Translations under genes and position numbers: made by a program | From: Crenobacter intestini | GTDB taxonomy: Bacteria; Pseudomonadota; Gammaproteobacteria; Burkholderiales; Chromobacteriaceae | Assembly (NCBI RefSeq): GCF_004919095.1 | Contig: NZ_STGJ01000001.1 | Coordinates: 310,001-374,000 of the forward strand | Reading direction: 5' to 3' | DNA: 64,000 nucleotides | The notes under the pieces: generated by a model | Databases searched by the model: none | Told to the model about the DNA's origin: nothing | The model's input: the letters and a program-made list of their open reading frames with translations, nothing else | Shown here: piece after piece, positions 27,141 through 35,843 of the stretch | Position numbering within the stretch: position 1 is the first letter of the stretch | Layout of the letters: each line of letters begins with the position of its first letter

Positions 27141-28502
27141 TCAAATTGCCAGCAACCGGCGAGCCAGCCGGTTATGGCTGCTCACCAATGCCGGCAAATC
27201 CACCTTCCGCAATTGCCCTTCGTCGACCAGCAAGTGCCCGTCGACCCATGACTTCCAGACATTTCCGGGCGTGGCAAACACCAGCGCAGCCACCGGGTCA
27301 TGGACCGCAGCGCCGGCATGCGCGACATCGTCCACACGGAATGCGGCGATGTCCGCCGACATCCCCGGCGCCAGCACCCCGATATCATCCCTGCCCAACA
27401 CCCGTGCGCCACCCACCGTCGCCAGTTCGAGCGCTTCGCGCGCGCTCATCGCGGCAGGGCCATGCCCAACGCGGGCCAGCAGCAGGGCCTGGCGTGCCTC
27501 GCCCAGCAGGTGCGCACCGTCGTTCGAGGCGGAGCCATCCACGCCAAGACCGACGCGGACCCCGGACTGCCGGAAGGCAGGCAGCGGGGCGATGCCCGAG
27601 GCCAGCCTCATGTTCGAGCAGGGGCAATGGGCAACACCGGTACCCGTCTGGGCAAACAACCGGATGGCAGCCTCGTCCAGCTTGACGCAATGCGCGTGCC
27701 AGACGTCCGGCCCGAGCCAGCCAAGCGACTGGGCATACTCGGCCGGGGTCATCCCGAAGCGCGCCAGGCTGTAGCGGACGTCGTTATCGTTTTCGGCCAG
27801 ATGGGTATGCAGCATCACGCCATAGCTACGCGCCAGCGAAGCCGTTTCCCTCATCAGGTCGGTACTGACGGAAAACGGCGAACAAGGCGCCAGCGCCACC
27901 CGCGTCATCGCATGGCGCTGCGGCTGGTGCCAGCGCTCGATCAGTCGACGGCTGTCGGCCAAGATGCTGTCCTCATCCTCCGTCAGCGCGTCCGGCGGCA
28001 ACCCGCCCTGGGAAACGCCGACACTCATGCTGCCGCGACAGGCATGGAAGCGCATGCCCATCTGCTGCGCGGCCTCGATCGAGTCGTCCAGCCGGCTGCC
28101 GTTGGGAAAAAGATAAAGGTGGTCCGCGCTGGTCGTGCAGCCGGAGAGCAGCAATTCCGCCATCGCCAGCTGGGTCGACACACGGATCATGTCGGGGGTC
28201 AGCCCCGCCCATATCGGATAAAGTGCCTGCAGCCAGCCAAACAACTCTGCGTCCTGTGCCGCCGGGATGACCCGGGTCAGGCTCTGGTACATATGGTGGT
28301 GGGTATTGACAAAGCCGGGCAACAACACGCACCCGGACAAATCGTGCACCTCGTCTGCGAGCGCCGCGAAACCGGACAACTCGTCGCTACGGCCAACCGC
28401 AAGGATCACGCCACCGTCCACCCACAACGCCCCATCGGCAATCTCACGACGGGCATCGTCCATGGTCACCAGCACATCCGCGTGCAACAGCAGGGTTTTC
28501 AT
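27141..28502 (-). CDS. Amidohydrolase, probable 8-oxoguanine deaminase
   Basis: Cytoplasmic metal-dependent deaminase of 453 residues (AtzA/TrzN/guanine-deaminase branch). Metal ligands: GFVNTHHHMYQSL, HTHLAENDNDV, WHAHCVKLD and the Asp in GLGVDGSASND. The segments SLARFGMTPAEYAQSLGWLGPDVWHAHC and CPCSNMRLASGIAPLPAF resemble 8-oxoguanine deaminases, which convert 8-oxoguanine to urate; that would feed the PuuD pathway encoded just upstream. Guanine deaminase or another aminohydrolase is possible. The start ATG overlaps the allA stop (ATGA), so it is the last gene of the operon puuD-puuE-alc-allA. Confidence 0.82.
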   Translation of the reverse strand: MKTLLLHADVLVTMDDARREIADGALWVDGGVILAVGRSDELSGFAALADEVHDLSGCVLLPGFVNTHHHMYQSLTRVIPAAQDAELFGWLQALYPIWAGLTPDMIRVSTQLAMAELLLSGCTTSADHLYLFPNGSRLDDSIEAAQQMGMRFHACRGSMSVGVSQGGLPPDALTEDEDSILADSRRLIERWHQPQRHAMTRVALAPCSPFSVSTDLMRETASLARSYGVMLHTHLAENDNDVRYSLARFGMTPAEYAQSLGWLGPDVWHAHCVKLDEAAIRLFAQTGTGVAHCPCSNMRLASGIAPLPAFRQSGVRVGLGVDGSASNDGAHLLGEARQALLLARVGHGPAAMSAREALELATVGGARVLGRDDIGVLAPGMSADIAAFRVDDVAHAGAAVHDPVAALVFATPGNVWKSWVDGHLLVDEGQLRKVDLPALVSSHNRLARRLLAI

Positions 28503-29005
28503 CGCACGACCTCCAGTGCGTCCAGCCATAAGGGCTGGTCCAGCCAGGCTTCGTCATAGTTGGCACCCGGCCCTTTGCGGTCCAGCACCAGGAAATCGCT
28601 GACGCCCTCCAGCGCCAGCAAGGCGTGGTGCCAGACGGCACGGTCAAGGTTCACGCCTTGCGAGGCATCCGCCAGAAACAGCCTCAACGACTGTGGGTCC
28701 GGCCTTGGCGCCGGCGGCGCGACCAGGACCAGAAACGGCCGCCCCGATAGCGGGATAAAGGCCTGCGACGCTAGTGGATGCCGCTCGAACTGGGCGACCG
28801 AACGAGGCAGCGCAGTCGGCTGAGCACGAAACACGCTGGCAATCAGCTCCCCCCCGAAGCCCGGGTCCAGCCGGGCCAGATCGTGATAGCGGACGCAACT
28901 GCCCCCGTTGATCGGGTAGTGGCAGCCCAATTGTCCGGCCTCGATCACTTGTCCGAAGGGCGCGAAGGCCCCCGCCGTCAGCGGCTCCATCCGTAGCGCG
29001 TTCAC
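28499..29005 (-). CDS. allA: Ureidoglycolate lyase
   Basis: Cupin-like enzyme of 168 residues (E. coli AllA 160) that splits (S)-ureidoglycolate into glyoxylate and urea. Matches include FGQVIEAG near the start, the Arg in VRYHDLA, FIPLSGRPFLVLVAPP and GVNLDRAVWHHALLAL. I choose the GTG at 29005, which overlaps the alc stop as GTGA, has GGAG upstream and gives an N-terminus aligned to AllA; the alternative is the ATG at 28990. Its end overlaps the next gene by 4 bases. Confidence 0.9.
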   Translation of the reverse strand: MNALRMEPLTAGAFAPFGQVIEAGQLGCHYPINGGSCVRYHDLARLDPGFGGELIASVFRAQPTALPRSVAQFERHPLASQAFIPLSGRPFLVLVAPPAPRPDPQSLRLFLADASQGVNLDRAVWHHALLALEGVSDFLVLDRKGPGANYDEAWLDQPLWLDALEVVR

Positions 29006-30021
29006 GACAGGTTCTCCGGCAGCCCCCACACGCGCAAGCGGGAGACCCCGCCATCCGGATGCAGGTTGAAACGCAGATGCGTGACGGCACTCGCGCCTTC
29101 CAGCCGGAATTTATGGATGAAGTCGGCCGAGAGCGGCTGCTCGGGCAGCAAGGTCGGCCAGAATTGCGACTGCGCGGGCAACGCAGCCGACGCGGCGTCC
29201 GGCAGCCAGGCCCCCTGCAAGGAGCAGCGATCCGGGAAGTTCCCCTTGAAATGGACGGTATCGACCTCGACGAGCACGGGAACGCCCGGCACGCCCAGCT
29301 TGATTACACACCAGTCGTACCCCGGTTCGCGCCGCCGCCTCGTCTCCCAGCCATCGCCCATGTCCAGGCCACGGCCCGGCAGCAACAGCTTGTCGGGCCG
29401 TCCGAAATGCGCGTCATTCCATGCCAGCGCCCGCGCGCCGCCGATCAGGGCGGATAGTTCGTACAAGCCCTCCTCGTTCGGCGGCAACCCGCCCTGCCGG
29501 GGCTGCCCGTAGACGCGCAAGCGCGCGACCCCCCCATCGGGGAAAATCTGTAGCCGCACATGGCTAAACGGCTGCCCAGTGCCTTGCAGCGGCAGCAGGT
29601 GATGGGCATTCCCGGACAAGGCGGTCACCGGCAACAACACTTGCCAGGAAGACGCCTGCAGCGGATCAGCACCGGCCGGACAGCCCTCCAGGGCCGCGGC
29701 CGGCGGATAATTACCGGTAAAGAAACTGGTATCGATATCTACGCCGGACAACACCCCGGGACAGGCCAGTTGCACCACGCACCAGTCATTGCCGCCCTGC
29801 CGGCGCCGGCGCGACTCCCAGCCGTCCATCCATTTGCCGTGCTCGTCGTACCGCCCGGGGAAAAACTGCGCGGCGGCGGGATTGAGCATGCGCTGCATCG
29901 GCGCAAAAAAATCATCGGAGCACGCCAGGGCCCGCGCGCCAAGGCGCTCGTCTGCCAGGTTGACGCTCTCTTGCGCCCAAAGAGGCAGCTCGGGGGTGCT
30001 GGCAAGCAGTGGATTGTTCAT
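29002..30021 (-). CDS. alc: Allantoicase
   Basis: 339-residue enzyme that hydrolyses allantoate to (S)-ureidoglycolate and urea. The two-repeat jelly-roll architecture shows clearly: GKWMDGWESRRRR with WCVVQLACPGVLSGVDIDTSFFTGNYPP in repeat one, and GDGWETRRRREPGYDWCVIKLGVPG with VDTVHFKGNFPDRCSLQGA in repeat two. Length is normal. Overlaps both puuE (4 bases) and allA (4 bases), so the operon is translationally coupled. Confidence 0.95.
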   Translation of the reverse strand: MNNPLLASTPELPLWAQESVNLADERLGARALACSDDFFAPMQRMLNPAAAQFFPGRYDEHGKWMDGWESRRRRQGGNDWCVVQLACPGVLSGVDIDTSFFTGNYPPAAALEGCPAGADPLQASSWQVLLPVTALSGNAHHLLPLQGTGQPFSHVRLQIFPDGGVARLRVYGQPRQGGLPPNEEGLYELSALIGGARALAWNDAHFGRPDKLLLPGRGLDMGDGWETRRRREPGYDWCVIKLGVPGVPVLVEVDTVHFKGNFPDRCSLQGAWLPDAASAALPAQSQFWPTLLPEQPLSADFIHKFRLEGASAVTHLRFNLHPDGGVSRLRVWGLPENLS

Positions 30022-30947
30022 GGGGTACTCCGTGGGGTGAAAGGGTGATGGGCATGCCAGTGGCGGGCAATATCGACGCGGCGGCAGACCCAGACGCGGT
30101 CGTGCTGTTCGAGGTAATCAAGAAAACGCTGCAGGGCGGCAAAGCGCCCGGGGCGGCCCAGCAGGCGGCAATGCATGCCGATGGACAGCATGCGCGGCGT
30201 CTCGGCACCTTCCGCGTAAAGCACGTCGAAGCTGTCTTTCAGGTACTGCAAGAACTGCTCGCCCGTGTTAAAGCCCTGCGCCGTCGCAAAACGCATGTCG
30301 TTGCAGTCAAGCGTATACGGCACGATCAGGTGTGGATGGCGGGTACCGCCCGTGGTTTCCACCTCCGTCCAGAACGGCAATTCGTCGCCGTAATAGTCGC
30401 TGTCATACAGGAACCCGCCTTGCTCGACCAACAAACTACGGGTGTTCGGGCTATCCCTGCCGGTGTACCAGCCGAGGGGTTGGGCTCCCGTCAACCTGGT
30501 GAGCACCTCGACGGCCCGGGCCATATGCTCCCGTTCCGTCTCCCGGTCCACCGTCTGGTAGTGGATCCAGCGCCAGCCGTGGCTGGCGATCTCGTGCCCG
30601 AGCTCGACACAGGCCGCGGCAACCTCCGGTACCCGCTCCAGCGCCATGGCGACCCCGAACACCGTCAGCGGCAAGCCACGGTGTTCGAATTCGCGCAGAA
30701 TCCGCCACACCCCAACCCGGGCGCCGAATTCATAGACGGACTCCATCGACAGATGGCGATCCGGATAGGCGGCGGCGCCAATGAGCTCGGAGAGGAATTG
30801 CTCTGACGCGGCATCGCCGTGCAGGACAGAGCACTCCCCGCCTTCCTCGAAGTTGAGGACGAACTGGACCGCCACGCGGGCGTTGCCCGGCCATCTGACC
30901 GCCGGCAGCTGACGGCCGTACCCTCGCAAGTCACGCGGATAGGCCAT
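30018..30947 (-). CDS. puuE: Allantoinase PuuE (polysaccharide deacetylase family)
   Basis: 309-residue metal-independent allantoinase that opens allantoin to allantoate. The opening YPRDLRGYGRQLP and VAVQFVLNFEEGGECSVLHGD are hallmarks of PuuE, and GHEIASHGWRWIHYQ and TPRMLSIGMHCRLLGRPGR complete the NodB-like barrel. The ATG at 30947 shares a base with the puuD stop (TGATG); a GTG one codon earlier is possible. No AllB-type allantoinase is seen in the window. Confidence 0.93.
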   Translation of the reverse strand: MAYPRDLRGYGRQLPAVRWPGNARVAVQFVLNFEEGGECSVLHGDAASEQFLSELIGAAAYPDRHLSMESVYEFGARVGVWRILREFEHRGLPLTVFGVAMALERVPEVAAACVELGHEIASHGWRWIHYQTVDRETEREHMARAVEVLTRLTGAQPLGWYTGRDSPNTRSLLVEQGGFLYDSDYYGDELPFWTEVETTGGTRHPHLIVPYTLDCNDMRFATAQGFNTGEQFLQYLKDSFDVLYAEGAETPRMLSIGMHCRLLGRPGRFAALQRFLDYLEQHDRVWVCRRVDIARHWHAHHPFTPRSTP

Positions 30948-32146
30948 CACCGCCCCCCCTCTGCGCCCGCTTGCGCGCCAAACCAGCGCGCAATCAGCTG
31001 CCGCTCTTCTTCGGTCATCTGCGTCAGGTTGGCCAGCGGCATCGTCCGGCTGAGCACGACCTGCTGGTGAATGCGCGCCGCGTTCGCCGCGATCGCGCCC
31101 TGGTCGTCGAGCCGCAACCCTGCCGGCGGCGAGGAAAACCCCGCTTGCGTCGGCCGGGCCGCATGGCAGGAGACACAGCGTTCAGCCAGCACGCGCTGCA
31201 CCCGGACCGCATCCCCCTCGGACACCGGCGATGGTGCAGACACGGGCTCTGGCGCAACACGCCAGGCCAGCAGCGCAAGCAGCAGGCAGGCACCTGCCGG
31301 CAGACGCCAATCCGAGACCCCGTGGTGCCGCCGGTTGAAAAAATGCCGGATGAGCACACCGGCCGACATCAGCCCGCACAGCACCAACCACGATTGCGCT
31401 TGCTGGTAAAGAAAGGCGTAGTGGTTGCTGATCATCGCCAGCACCACCGGCAGCGCCAGATAATTGTTGTGCACCGAGCGTTGCTTGCCGCGCAGGCCAT
31501 CCTCGGCAGCGGGCTCTTGCCGGGCTGCCATGGCCGCAACCATCCGGCGCTGCCCAGGGATGATGACCCACAGCACGTTCCAGGCCATCCAGCACGCAAG
31601 CGTCGCACCGGTCAGCAAAAATGCCGCGCGTGCCGCAAAAACCTGCGAAAAGGAGAAGCTGATGGCACCGACCAGCCCGGCCGGCACAATCGCCTGCAGG
31701 CCGCCCCTGCCGGCCAGCAGACGGCACACGGCTTCGTACAGCAGGGTCCCCAGCAGCATCCCCCCCAAAGCCAGCAAGATTGCCTCGCGCTGGGGGAGTG
31801 CTGCCACCGCCGGGTCAACCAGATAACCCGGCCTGACAAAATACAGCGCGGCAAGCAAGGCCATGCCGGACAGCCAGGTCGTGTAGGCTTCCCAGCGGAA
31901 CCAGTGCAGCTTCTCGGGCAGGACAGGCGGAGCCAGCCGGTACTTTTGCGGATTGTAGAAACCGCCGCCGTGTATGGCCCACAGCTCGCCGCTGACCCCC
32001 TTGGCCTGCAGGGCCGGCGACTGAGGCGGCGTCAGGTGGTTGTCCAGCCAAACGAAATAAAAGGACGCCCCAATCCAGGCAATCGCGGCGACCACATGCA
32101 ACCAGCGCAATAGCAAGCCGGCCCAATCCAGCCAATATCCGTCCAT
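30947..32146 (-). CDS. puuD: Membrane-bound urate hydroxylase PuuD with cytochrome c domain
   Basis: 399-residue inner-membrane enzyme that oxidises urate to 5-hydroxyisourate and passes electrons to the respiratory chain instead of to oxygen as soluble uricase does. About eight hydrophobic helices fill residues 1-310, beginning WAGLLLRWLHVVAAIAWIGASFYFVWLD; the C-terminal tail carries the haem c motif CVSCH at 324-328 and a likely axial Met (SRTMPLANLTQM). First gene of the leftward operon puuD-puuE-alc-allA-deaminase. Confidence 0.93.
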   Translation of the reverse strand: MDGYWLDWAGLLLRWLHVVAAIAWIGASFYFVWLDNHLTPPQSPALQAKGVSGELWAIHGGGFYNPQKYRLAPPVLPEKLHWFRWEAYTTWLSGMALLAALYFVRPGYLVDPAVAALPQREAILLALGGMLLGTLLYEAVCRLLAGRGGLQAIVPAGLVGAISFSFSQVFAARAAFLLTGATLACWMAWNVLWVIIPGQRRMVAAMAARQEPAAEDGLRGKQRSVHNNYLALPVVLAMISNHYAFLYQQAQSWLVLCGLMSAGVLIRHFFNRRHHGVSDWRLPAGACLLLALLAWRVAPEPVSAPSPVSEGDAVRVQRVLAERCVSCHAARPTQAGFSSPPAGLRLDDQGAIAANAARIHQQVVLSRTMPLANLTQMTEEERQLIARWFGAQAGAEGGR

Positions 32147-32351
32147 TTATCAACTCCCATAAATCGTCGCAACCATGATCAAGCATTTTGGTCTGCAGGT
32201 CTGGAATACCCTCTATCGCTTTTTTGAAATACCCATCGTGTTCATGGCAAATATTGCGCAGCGAATGATGTATATCTCGATCAAGCGCTAGGCACGAAAA
32301 TGCGGGGCAGCGAAAATAAGGCACGAAAGACACAACGAAGGACACTTCAAG
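32147..32351. promoter_or_regulatory. Divergent promoter region puuD / uraD
   Basis: 205 bases. Three related direct repeats occur at about 15-base intervals just before uraD: GGCACGAAAA at 32291, GGCAGCGAAAA at 32306 and GGCACGAAAG at 32320. TGATCAAGC/CGATCAAGC occurs twice, near 32174 and 32278. They are candidate binding sites for the LysR regulator encoded after uraD. Confidence 0.4.
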
Positions 32352-32876
32352 ATGGCGGCACTGCTTCGACCCAGCCAGATTTCAGGATTGAACCGCCAGG
32401 CGTTCACCGAGGCCCTGGCCGGCGTCTACGAACACAGCGACTGGGTCGCCGATCAGGCCTGGTCACTCCGCCCGTTCTCCAGTCGGGAAAACCTGCTGGC
32501 CGCCCTTAACCAGGTCATGCTCGGCGCTTCAACCGCCCAGCAAACCCGGCTGATCCGCGCCCACCCCGAACTGGCTGGCCAAGCGGCACAATCAGGGACG
32601 CTAAGCCCTGCATCGACCCAGGAACAATCACAGGCAGGACTCATCGACCTTGAACAGGCGGGACAAGCGCGCATGCAGTCACTCAACAGGCAGTACCGCG
32701 AGAAGTTCGGCTTCCCTTTCATCATCGCGGTGCAAGGACGCGACGCGGCAGGCATCGAGGCGGAACTCCGGATGCGCCTGCAAGAAACACCCGAGCAGGA
32801 ATTCGCCACCGCCCTGCAGCAAATTGCGCTAATCGCAGCCTTCAGGCTGGCAAAACGTGTTGCGTCCGAAGGCTAG
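32352..32876 (+). CDS. uraD: 2-oxo-4-hydroxy-4-carboxy-5-ureidoimidazoline decarboxylase
   Basis: 174-residue all-helical enzyme that decarboxylates OHCU to S-allantoin. Catalytic His is H71 in RAHPELAGQA, the family signature; FGFPFIIAVQGRDAAGIEAEL and the terminal EFATALQQIALIAAFRL are also typical. Ribosome-binding site GAAGGACACTTCAAG. Its last 35 bases overlap the end of the convergent LysR gene. Confidence 0.93.
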   Translation: MAALLRPSQISGLNRQAFTEALAGVYEHSDWVADQAWSLRPFSSRENLLAALNQVMLGASTAQQTRLIRAHPELAGQAAQSGTLSPASTQEQSQAGLIDLEQAGQARMQSLNRQYREKFGFPFIIAVQGRDAAGIEAELRMRLQETPEQEFATALQQIALIAAFRLAKRVASEG

Positions 32877-33807
32877 GCGGCACCTCTTCCCGCATCGTGA
32901 AAATGACTTGCTCTCGGAACCAGCGGTCTGCCTCGCTGTAATGGCTACGCTCGTGCCAGAGCAAGTAATAGCACACGGAAGGCAGCGCCATGGGCAAGGG
33001 CAGGAATTCAACCGGCAACAACTCCGCATAATGCTCGGCAAACTGCCGGGAGCAGGTGAACAGCAAATCACTTTGCAGCAGCAGATAAGGCGCAAGGTTG
33101 AAGTACGGCACTTGAGCGACCACGTGACGGCGAAGGCGCTCGCGGGAAAGGTACATGTCAAGGCTGCCCCGGGGGCCGACGCTGTGAGGCGTGGGCGCCA
33201 GATGGCCAGCCTCCAGATAGGCTTGCGTCGTTAAGCCGCTTTTCAACAAGGGATGCCCACTGCGCATCAGCACCACAAAATCCGTCTCAAACAGCGGCGC
33301 CGTCCGCAAATGCTCGGGAGGCTCCGGCCAGTTGCCGATGACACAGTCGGCCTCCCCGGACTCCAGCGCGCCCAGCCAGTCATACTCGGGGCCAAGCGCA
33401 TGCATCGCCATTGTCGCCCTGGGAGCCAGGCGGGTAACCCGGCCGACCAGCCGGCCCAGATGCCCGGCATGCAGGTAATCCGGGCTGGCAATGCTGAAGG
33501 CCTGCCGGCTCTGCGCGGCCTCGAACGCAGGCGCACCGACAAAGGTCATCAGCTCAAGCTTTTCCAGCACGGCCCGCACGGTCGCGTGCAGCGCCACCCC
33601 CCGCTCCGTCGGCGTCATGCCGAACCGTCCCCTCACCAGCAAAGGGTCGCCGGCGATATCCCGCAGGCGCCTGAGCGCGGTACTCACGGCCGGCTGCGAA
33701 AGGCCAAGCTTGAGCGCCGCCCGAGAAACGCTGCACTCGTTCAATAAAACGTTGAGCACCTTCAAAAGGTGAATGTCCACGTTGTCCCACGATGGAATGC
33801 TGCGCAT
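32842..33807 (-). CDS. LysR-family transcriptional regulator
   Basis: 321-residue LysR regulator. The N-terminal winged helix has LLKVLNVLLNECSVSRAALKLGLSQPAVSTALRRLRDIAGDPLLVRG, followed by a PBP2-type effector domain. Located between uraD and uraH-xdh, it is the obvious candidate for control of both purine operons, perhaps with an intermediate such as urate as effector (inference). Its 3' end overlaps uraD tail to tail by 35 bases; its promoter region is shared with uraH. Confidence 0.93.
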   Translation of the reverse strand: MRSIPSWDNVDIHLLKVLNVLLNECSVSRAALKLGLSQPAVSTALRRLRDIAGDPLLVRGRFGMTPTERGVALHATVRAVLEKLELMTFVGAPAFEAAQSRQAFSIASPDYLHAGHLGRLVGRVTRLAPRATMAMHALGPEYDWLGALESGEADCVIGNWPEPPEHLRTAPLFETDFVVLMRSGHPLLKSGLTTQAYLEAGHLAPTPHSVGPRGSLDMYLSRERLRRHVVAQVPYFNLAPYLLLQSDLLFTCSRQFAEHYAELLPVEFLPLPMALPSVCYYLLWHERSHYSEADRWFREQVIFTMREEVPPSLRTQHVLPA

Positions 33808-33872
33808 ATCTCTCCTGCCTTGTAGAGCCAGTCATGCCCGAACAGCCATGACGCGCGTGAATAAGCAGAACC

Positions 33873-33892
33873 GGCACAGCATAAACCGTGCC
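33873..33892. promoter_or_regulatory. Candidate operator between lysR and uraH
   Basis: Inverted repeat GGCAC-N10-GTGCC in the 228-base divergent gap (33808-34035). The GGCAC half-site also begins the direct repeats before uraD. The rest of the gap shows no gene. Confidence 0.35.
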
Positions 33893-34035
33893 ACGGCCGG
33901 CCCCGCCTGCCTTCCCGCTCGGGTCCGGACAAGAACTCATTCAGGAACGCCGATACCGTTTATCAAATCCAGACGCTGCCCATGGAACGGCACTTGCTAG
34001 ACACTGGCATCAATTTCAATGCAAGGAATCAGGCC

Positions 34036-34365
34036 ATGGGCAAACTGACCACCCACATCCTCGACACAAGCCTGGGCTTGCCTGCCGCCGGCATCCCCGT
34101 CCTGTTATTGCGGAATGAACACGAGCTTGCCCGCGCGACAAGCAATAGCGACGGCCGGCTCGACGCCCCCTTGCTGGAAGGCGACGCCTGGCAGGACGGG
34201 CATTACACGCTGCGGTTTATGGTGGGCGACTATCTGGGCCGCGCAGGCGACACGCCATTTTTCGACCGGATAGACATCAACTTCTTTATCGCGGACGCCA
34301 CGAAACCGACGCATATGCCGCTACTGCTAACGCCCTACGGCTACAGCACTTACCGGGGAAGCTGA
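34036..34365 (+). CDS. uraH: 5-hydroxyisourate hydrolase
   Basis: 109-residue transthyretin-like protein that hydrolyses 5-hydroxyisourate to OHCU. The N-terminal HILDTSLGLPAAG and the C-terminal tetrapeptide YRGS are the family signatures, with the active-site His at position 7 and the Arg in TLRF. The start at 34036 follows AAGGA 8 bases upstream; it sits 2 bases before xdhA, so it leads the operon uraH-xdhA-xdhB-xdhC. No signal peptide, so cytoplasmic. Confidence 0.95.
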   Translation: MGKLTTHILDTSLGLPAAGIPVLLLRNEHELARATSNSDGRLDAPLLEGDAWQDGHYTLRFMVGDYLGRAGDTPFFDRIDINFFIADATKPTHMPLLLTPYGYSTYRGS

Positions 34366-34367
34366 GC

Positions 34368-35843
34368 ATGGACCGCACCCGCTCTGCCGTCCGCTTCCTG
34401 CTGGATGGCAAAACCGTTGAAGTGACACAGTGGACTGCCACGACGATGCTGCTGCCCGTGCTACGCGAGCAGCTCGGCCGGACCGGCAGCAAGGAGGGCT
34501 GCGCCGAGGGCGACTGCGGTGCATGCATGGTCCTTGTGGGGCGCGAGCATCGCGGCCGGGTACGCTACCAGAGCGTCAATGCCTGCATCCGCCCCTTGGC
34601 GCTCGTCGACGGTTGCGAAGTTGTCACGGTCGAATCGCTCGCGGCCACCGGCGCGCCCCTGCATCCGGTACAGCAGGCGCTGGTGCAGCATCACGCTTCG
34701 CAATGCGGCTTTTGCACGCCGGGCATCACCATGGCGCTTGCCGGATGCTATCTGGAGGAAGAGCGGCCTGACCGGGAGAAAATACTGTCCTGCCTGTCTG
34801 GAAACCTGTGCCGCTGTACCGGCTACCGGCCCGTCATCGACGCGGCGCTCTCCATGGACAATTATCCACCGGCCGAATCCTGGAACAAGCATTGCGGGCA
34901 AGACCCAGAGCGGCTGGCCGCGATCAGGGCGCTCGACGATGGCACCACCCTGGTGCAGGACACCGCAGGCGAGCGCTTCGCGGCGCCCCGCACCCAGACC
35001 GCGCTCGCGCAGTGGCTGGCATTGCATCCGGACGCCACGCTGGTCGGCGGCGCCACCGACCTTGGCGTCGCCGTCAACAAAGCGTTCCGCAAACCGCAGC
35101 TGATGCTCTCCACCGCCCATGTCCAGGGACTGGACGAGATGCATGCGGATGCAGGGACGATCAGCATCGGCGCGGCCGTCAGCCTGTCCGATGCGCTGAC
35201 CGAGCTGGCCGGCCACTATCCGGCGCTTGCCGAACTGAAGGAACGTTTCGCGTCCCCCCCCATCCGGCACGCGGCCACGCTGGCGGGCAACCTGGCCAAC
35301 GGCTCTCCCGTGGGCGACACCCTCCCGCCCCTGCTGGTGCTGGATGCCGAACTGACGCTGGTTTCGCCAAAGGAAACCCGACGCATCCCCCTGCACGGCT
35401 TTTATACCGGGTACCGCCAGACAGGCCTGCGGCTGGGCGAATACATCTCAGCCATCCACATCCCCCGACCGCGTCCGCACCAGCGCATCGCCGCATACAA
35501 GCTCGCCCGCCGGTTCGACCAGGACATCAGCACGGTGAGCATGGCGCTGAGCGCCGACCTGCAAGAGGGCTGCCTGTCCCGCGTCAGGCTCGCCTTCGGC
35601 GGCATGGCCGCCTGCGCGCTACGCCTTCCCGCCCTCGAGTCGGCACTGGAAGGCCAAGCGCTGGACAAGATCGACCCCGCCAGGATGGACGCCCTGCTTG
35701 AGCGTGCGCTTGCGCCGCTATCCGACCATCGCGGCAGCGCCGGCTACCGGCAGGCGGCGGCGCAGGGCCTGCTCAGACGCGCCTTGCTGCAATGGCAGGG
35801 CGCAGGCGCTTGCCGGATCGAAGACCTGGAGCCGACAGCATGA
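34368..35843 (+). CDS. xdhA: Xanthine dehydrogenase, small (Fe-S/FAD) subunit
   Basis: 491-residue subunit with two [2Fe-2S] clusters: first in GCAEGDCGACMVLVG (about residues 45-59), second in QCGFCTPGITMAL and CRCTGYRPVI (about 118-165). The FAD-binding CO-dehydrogenase flavoprotein domain follows from about residue 210 (ATLVGGATDLGVAVNK, AATLAGNLANGSPVGD). It carries electrons from the molybdenum site to NAD+. The stop overlaps the xdhB start (ATGA). Confidence 0.95.
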   Translation: MDRTRSAVRFLLDGKTVEVTQWTATTMLLPVLREQLGRTGSKEGCAEGDCGACMVLVGREHRGRVRYQSVNACIRPLALVDGCEVVTVESLAATGAPLHPVQQALVQHHASQCGFCTPGITMALAGCYLEEERPDREKILSCLSGNLCRCTGYRPVIDAALSMDNYPPAESWNKHCGQDPERLAAIRALDDGTTLVQDTAGERFAAPRTQTALAQWLALHPDATLVGGATDLGVAVNKAFRKPQLMLSTAHVQGLDEMHADAGTISIGAAVSLSDALTELAGHYPALAELKERFASPPIRHAATLAGNLANGSPVGDTLPPLLVLDAELTLVSPKETRRIPLHGFYTGYRQTGLRLGEYISAIHIPRPRPHQRIAAYKLARRFDQDISTVSMALSADLQEGCLSRVRLAFGGMAACALRLPALESALEGQALDKIDPARMDALLERALAPLSDHRGSAGYRQAAAQGLLRRALLQWQGAGACRIEDLEPTA

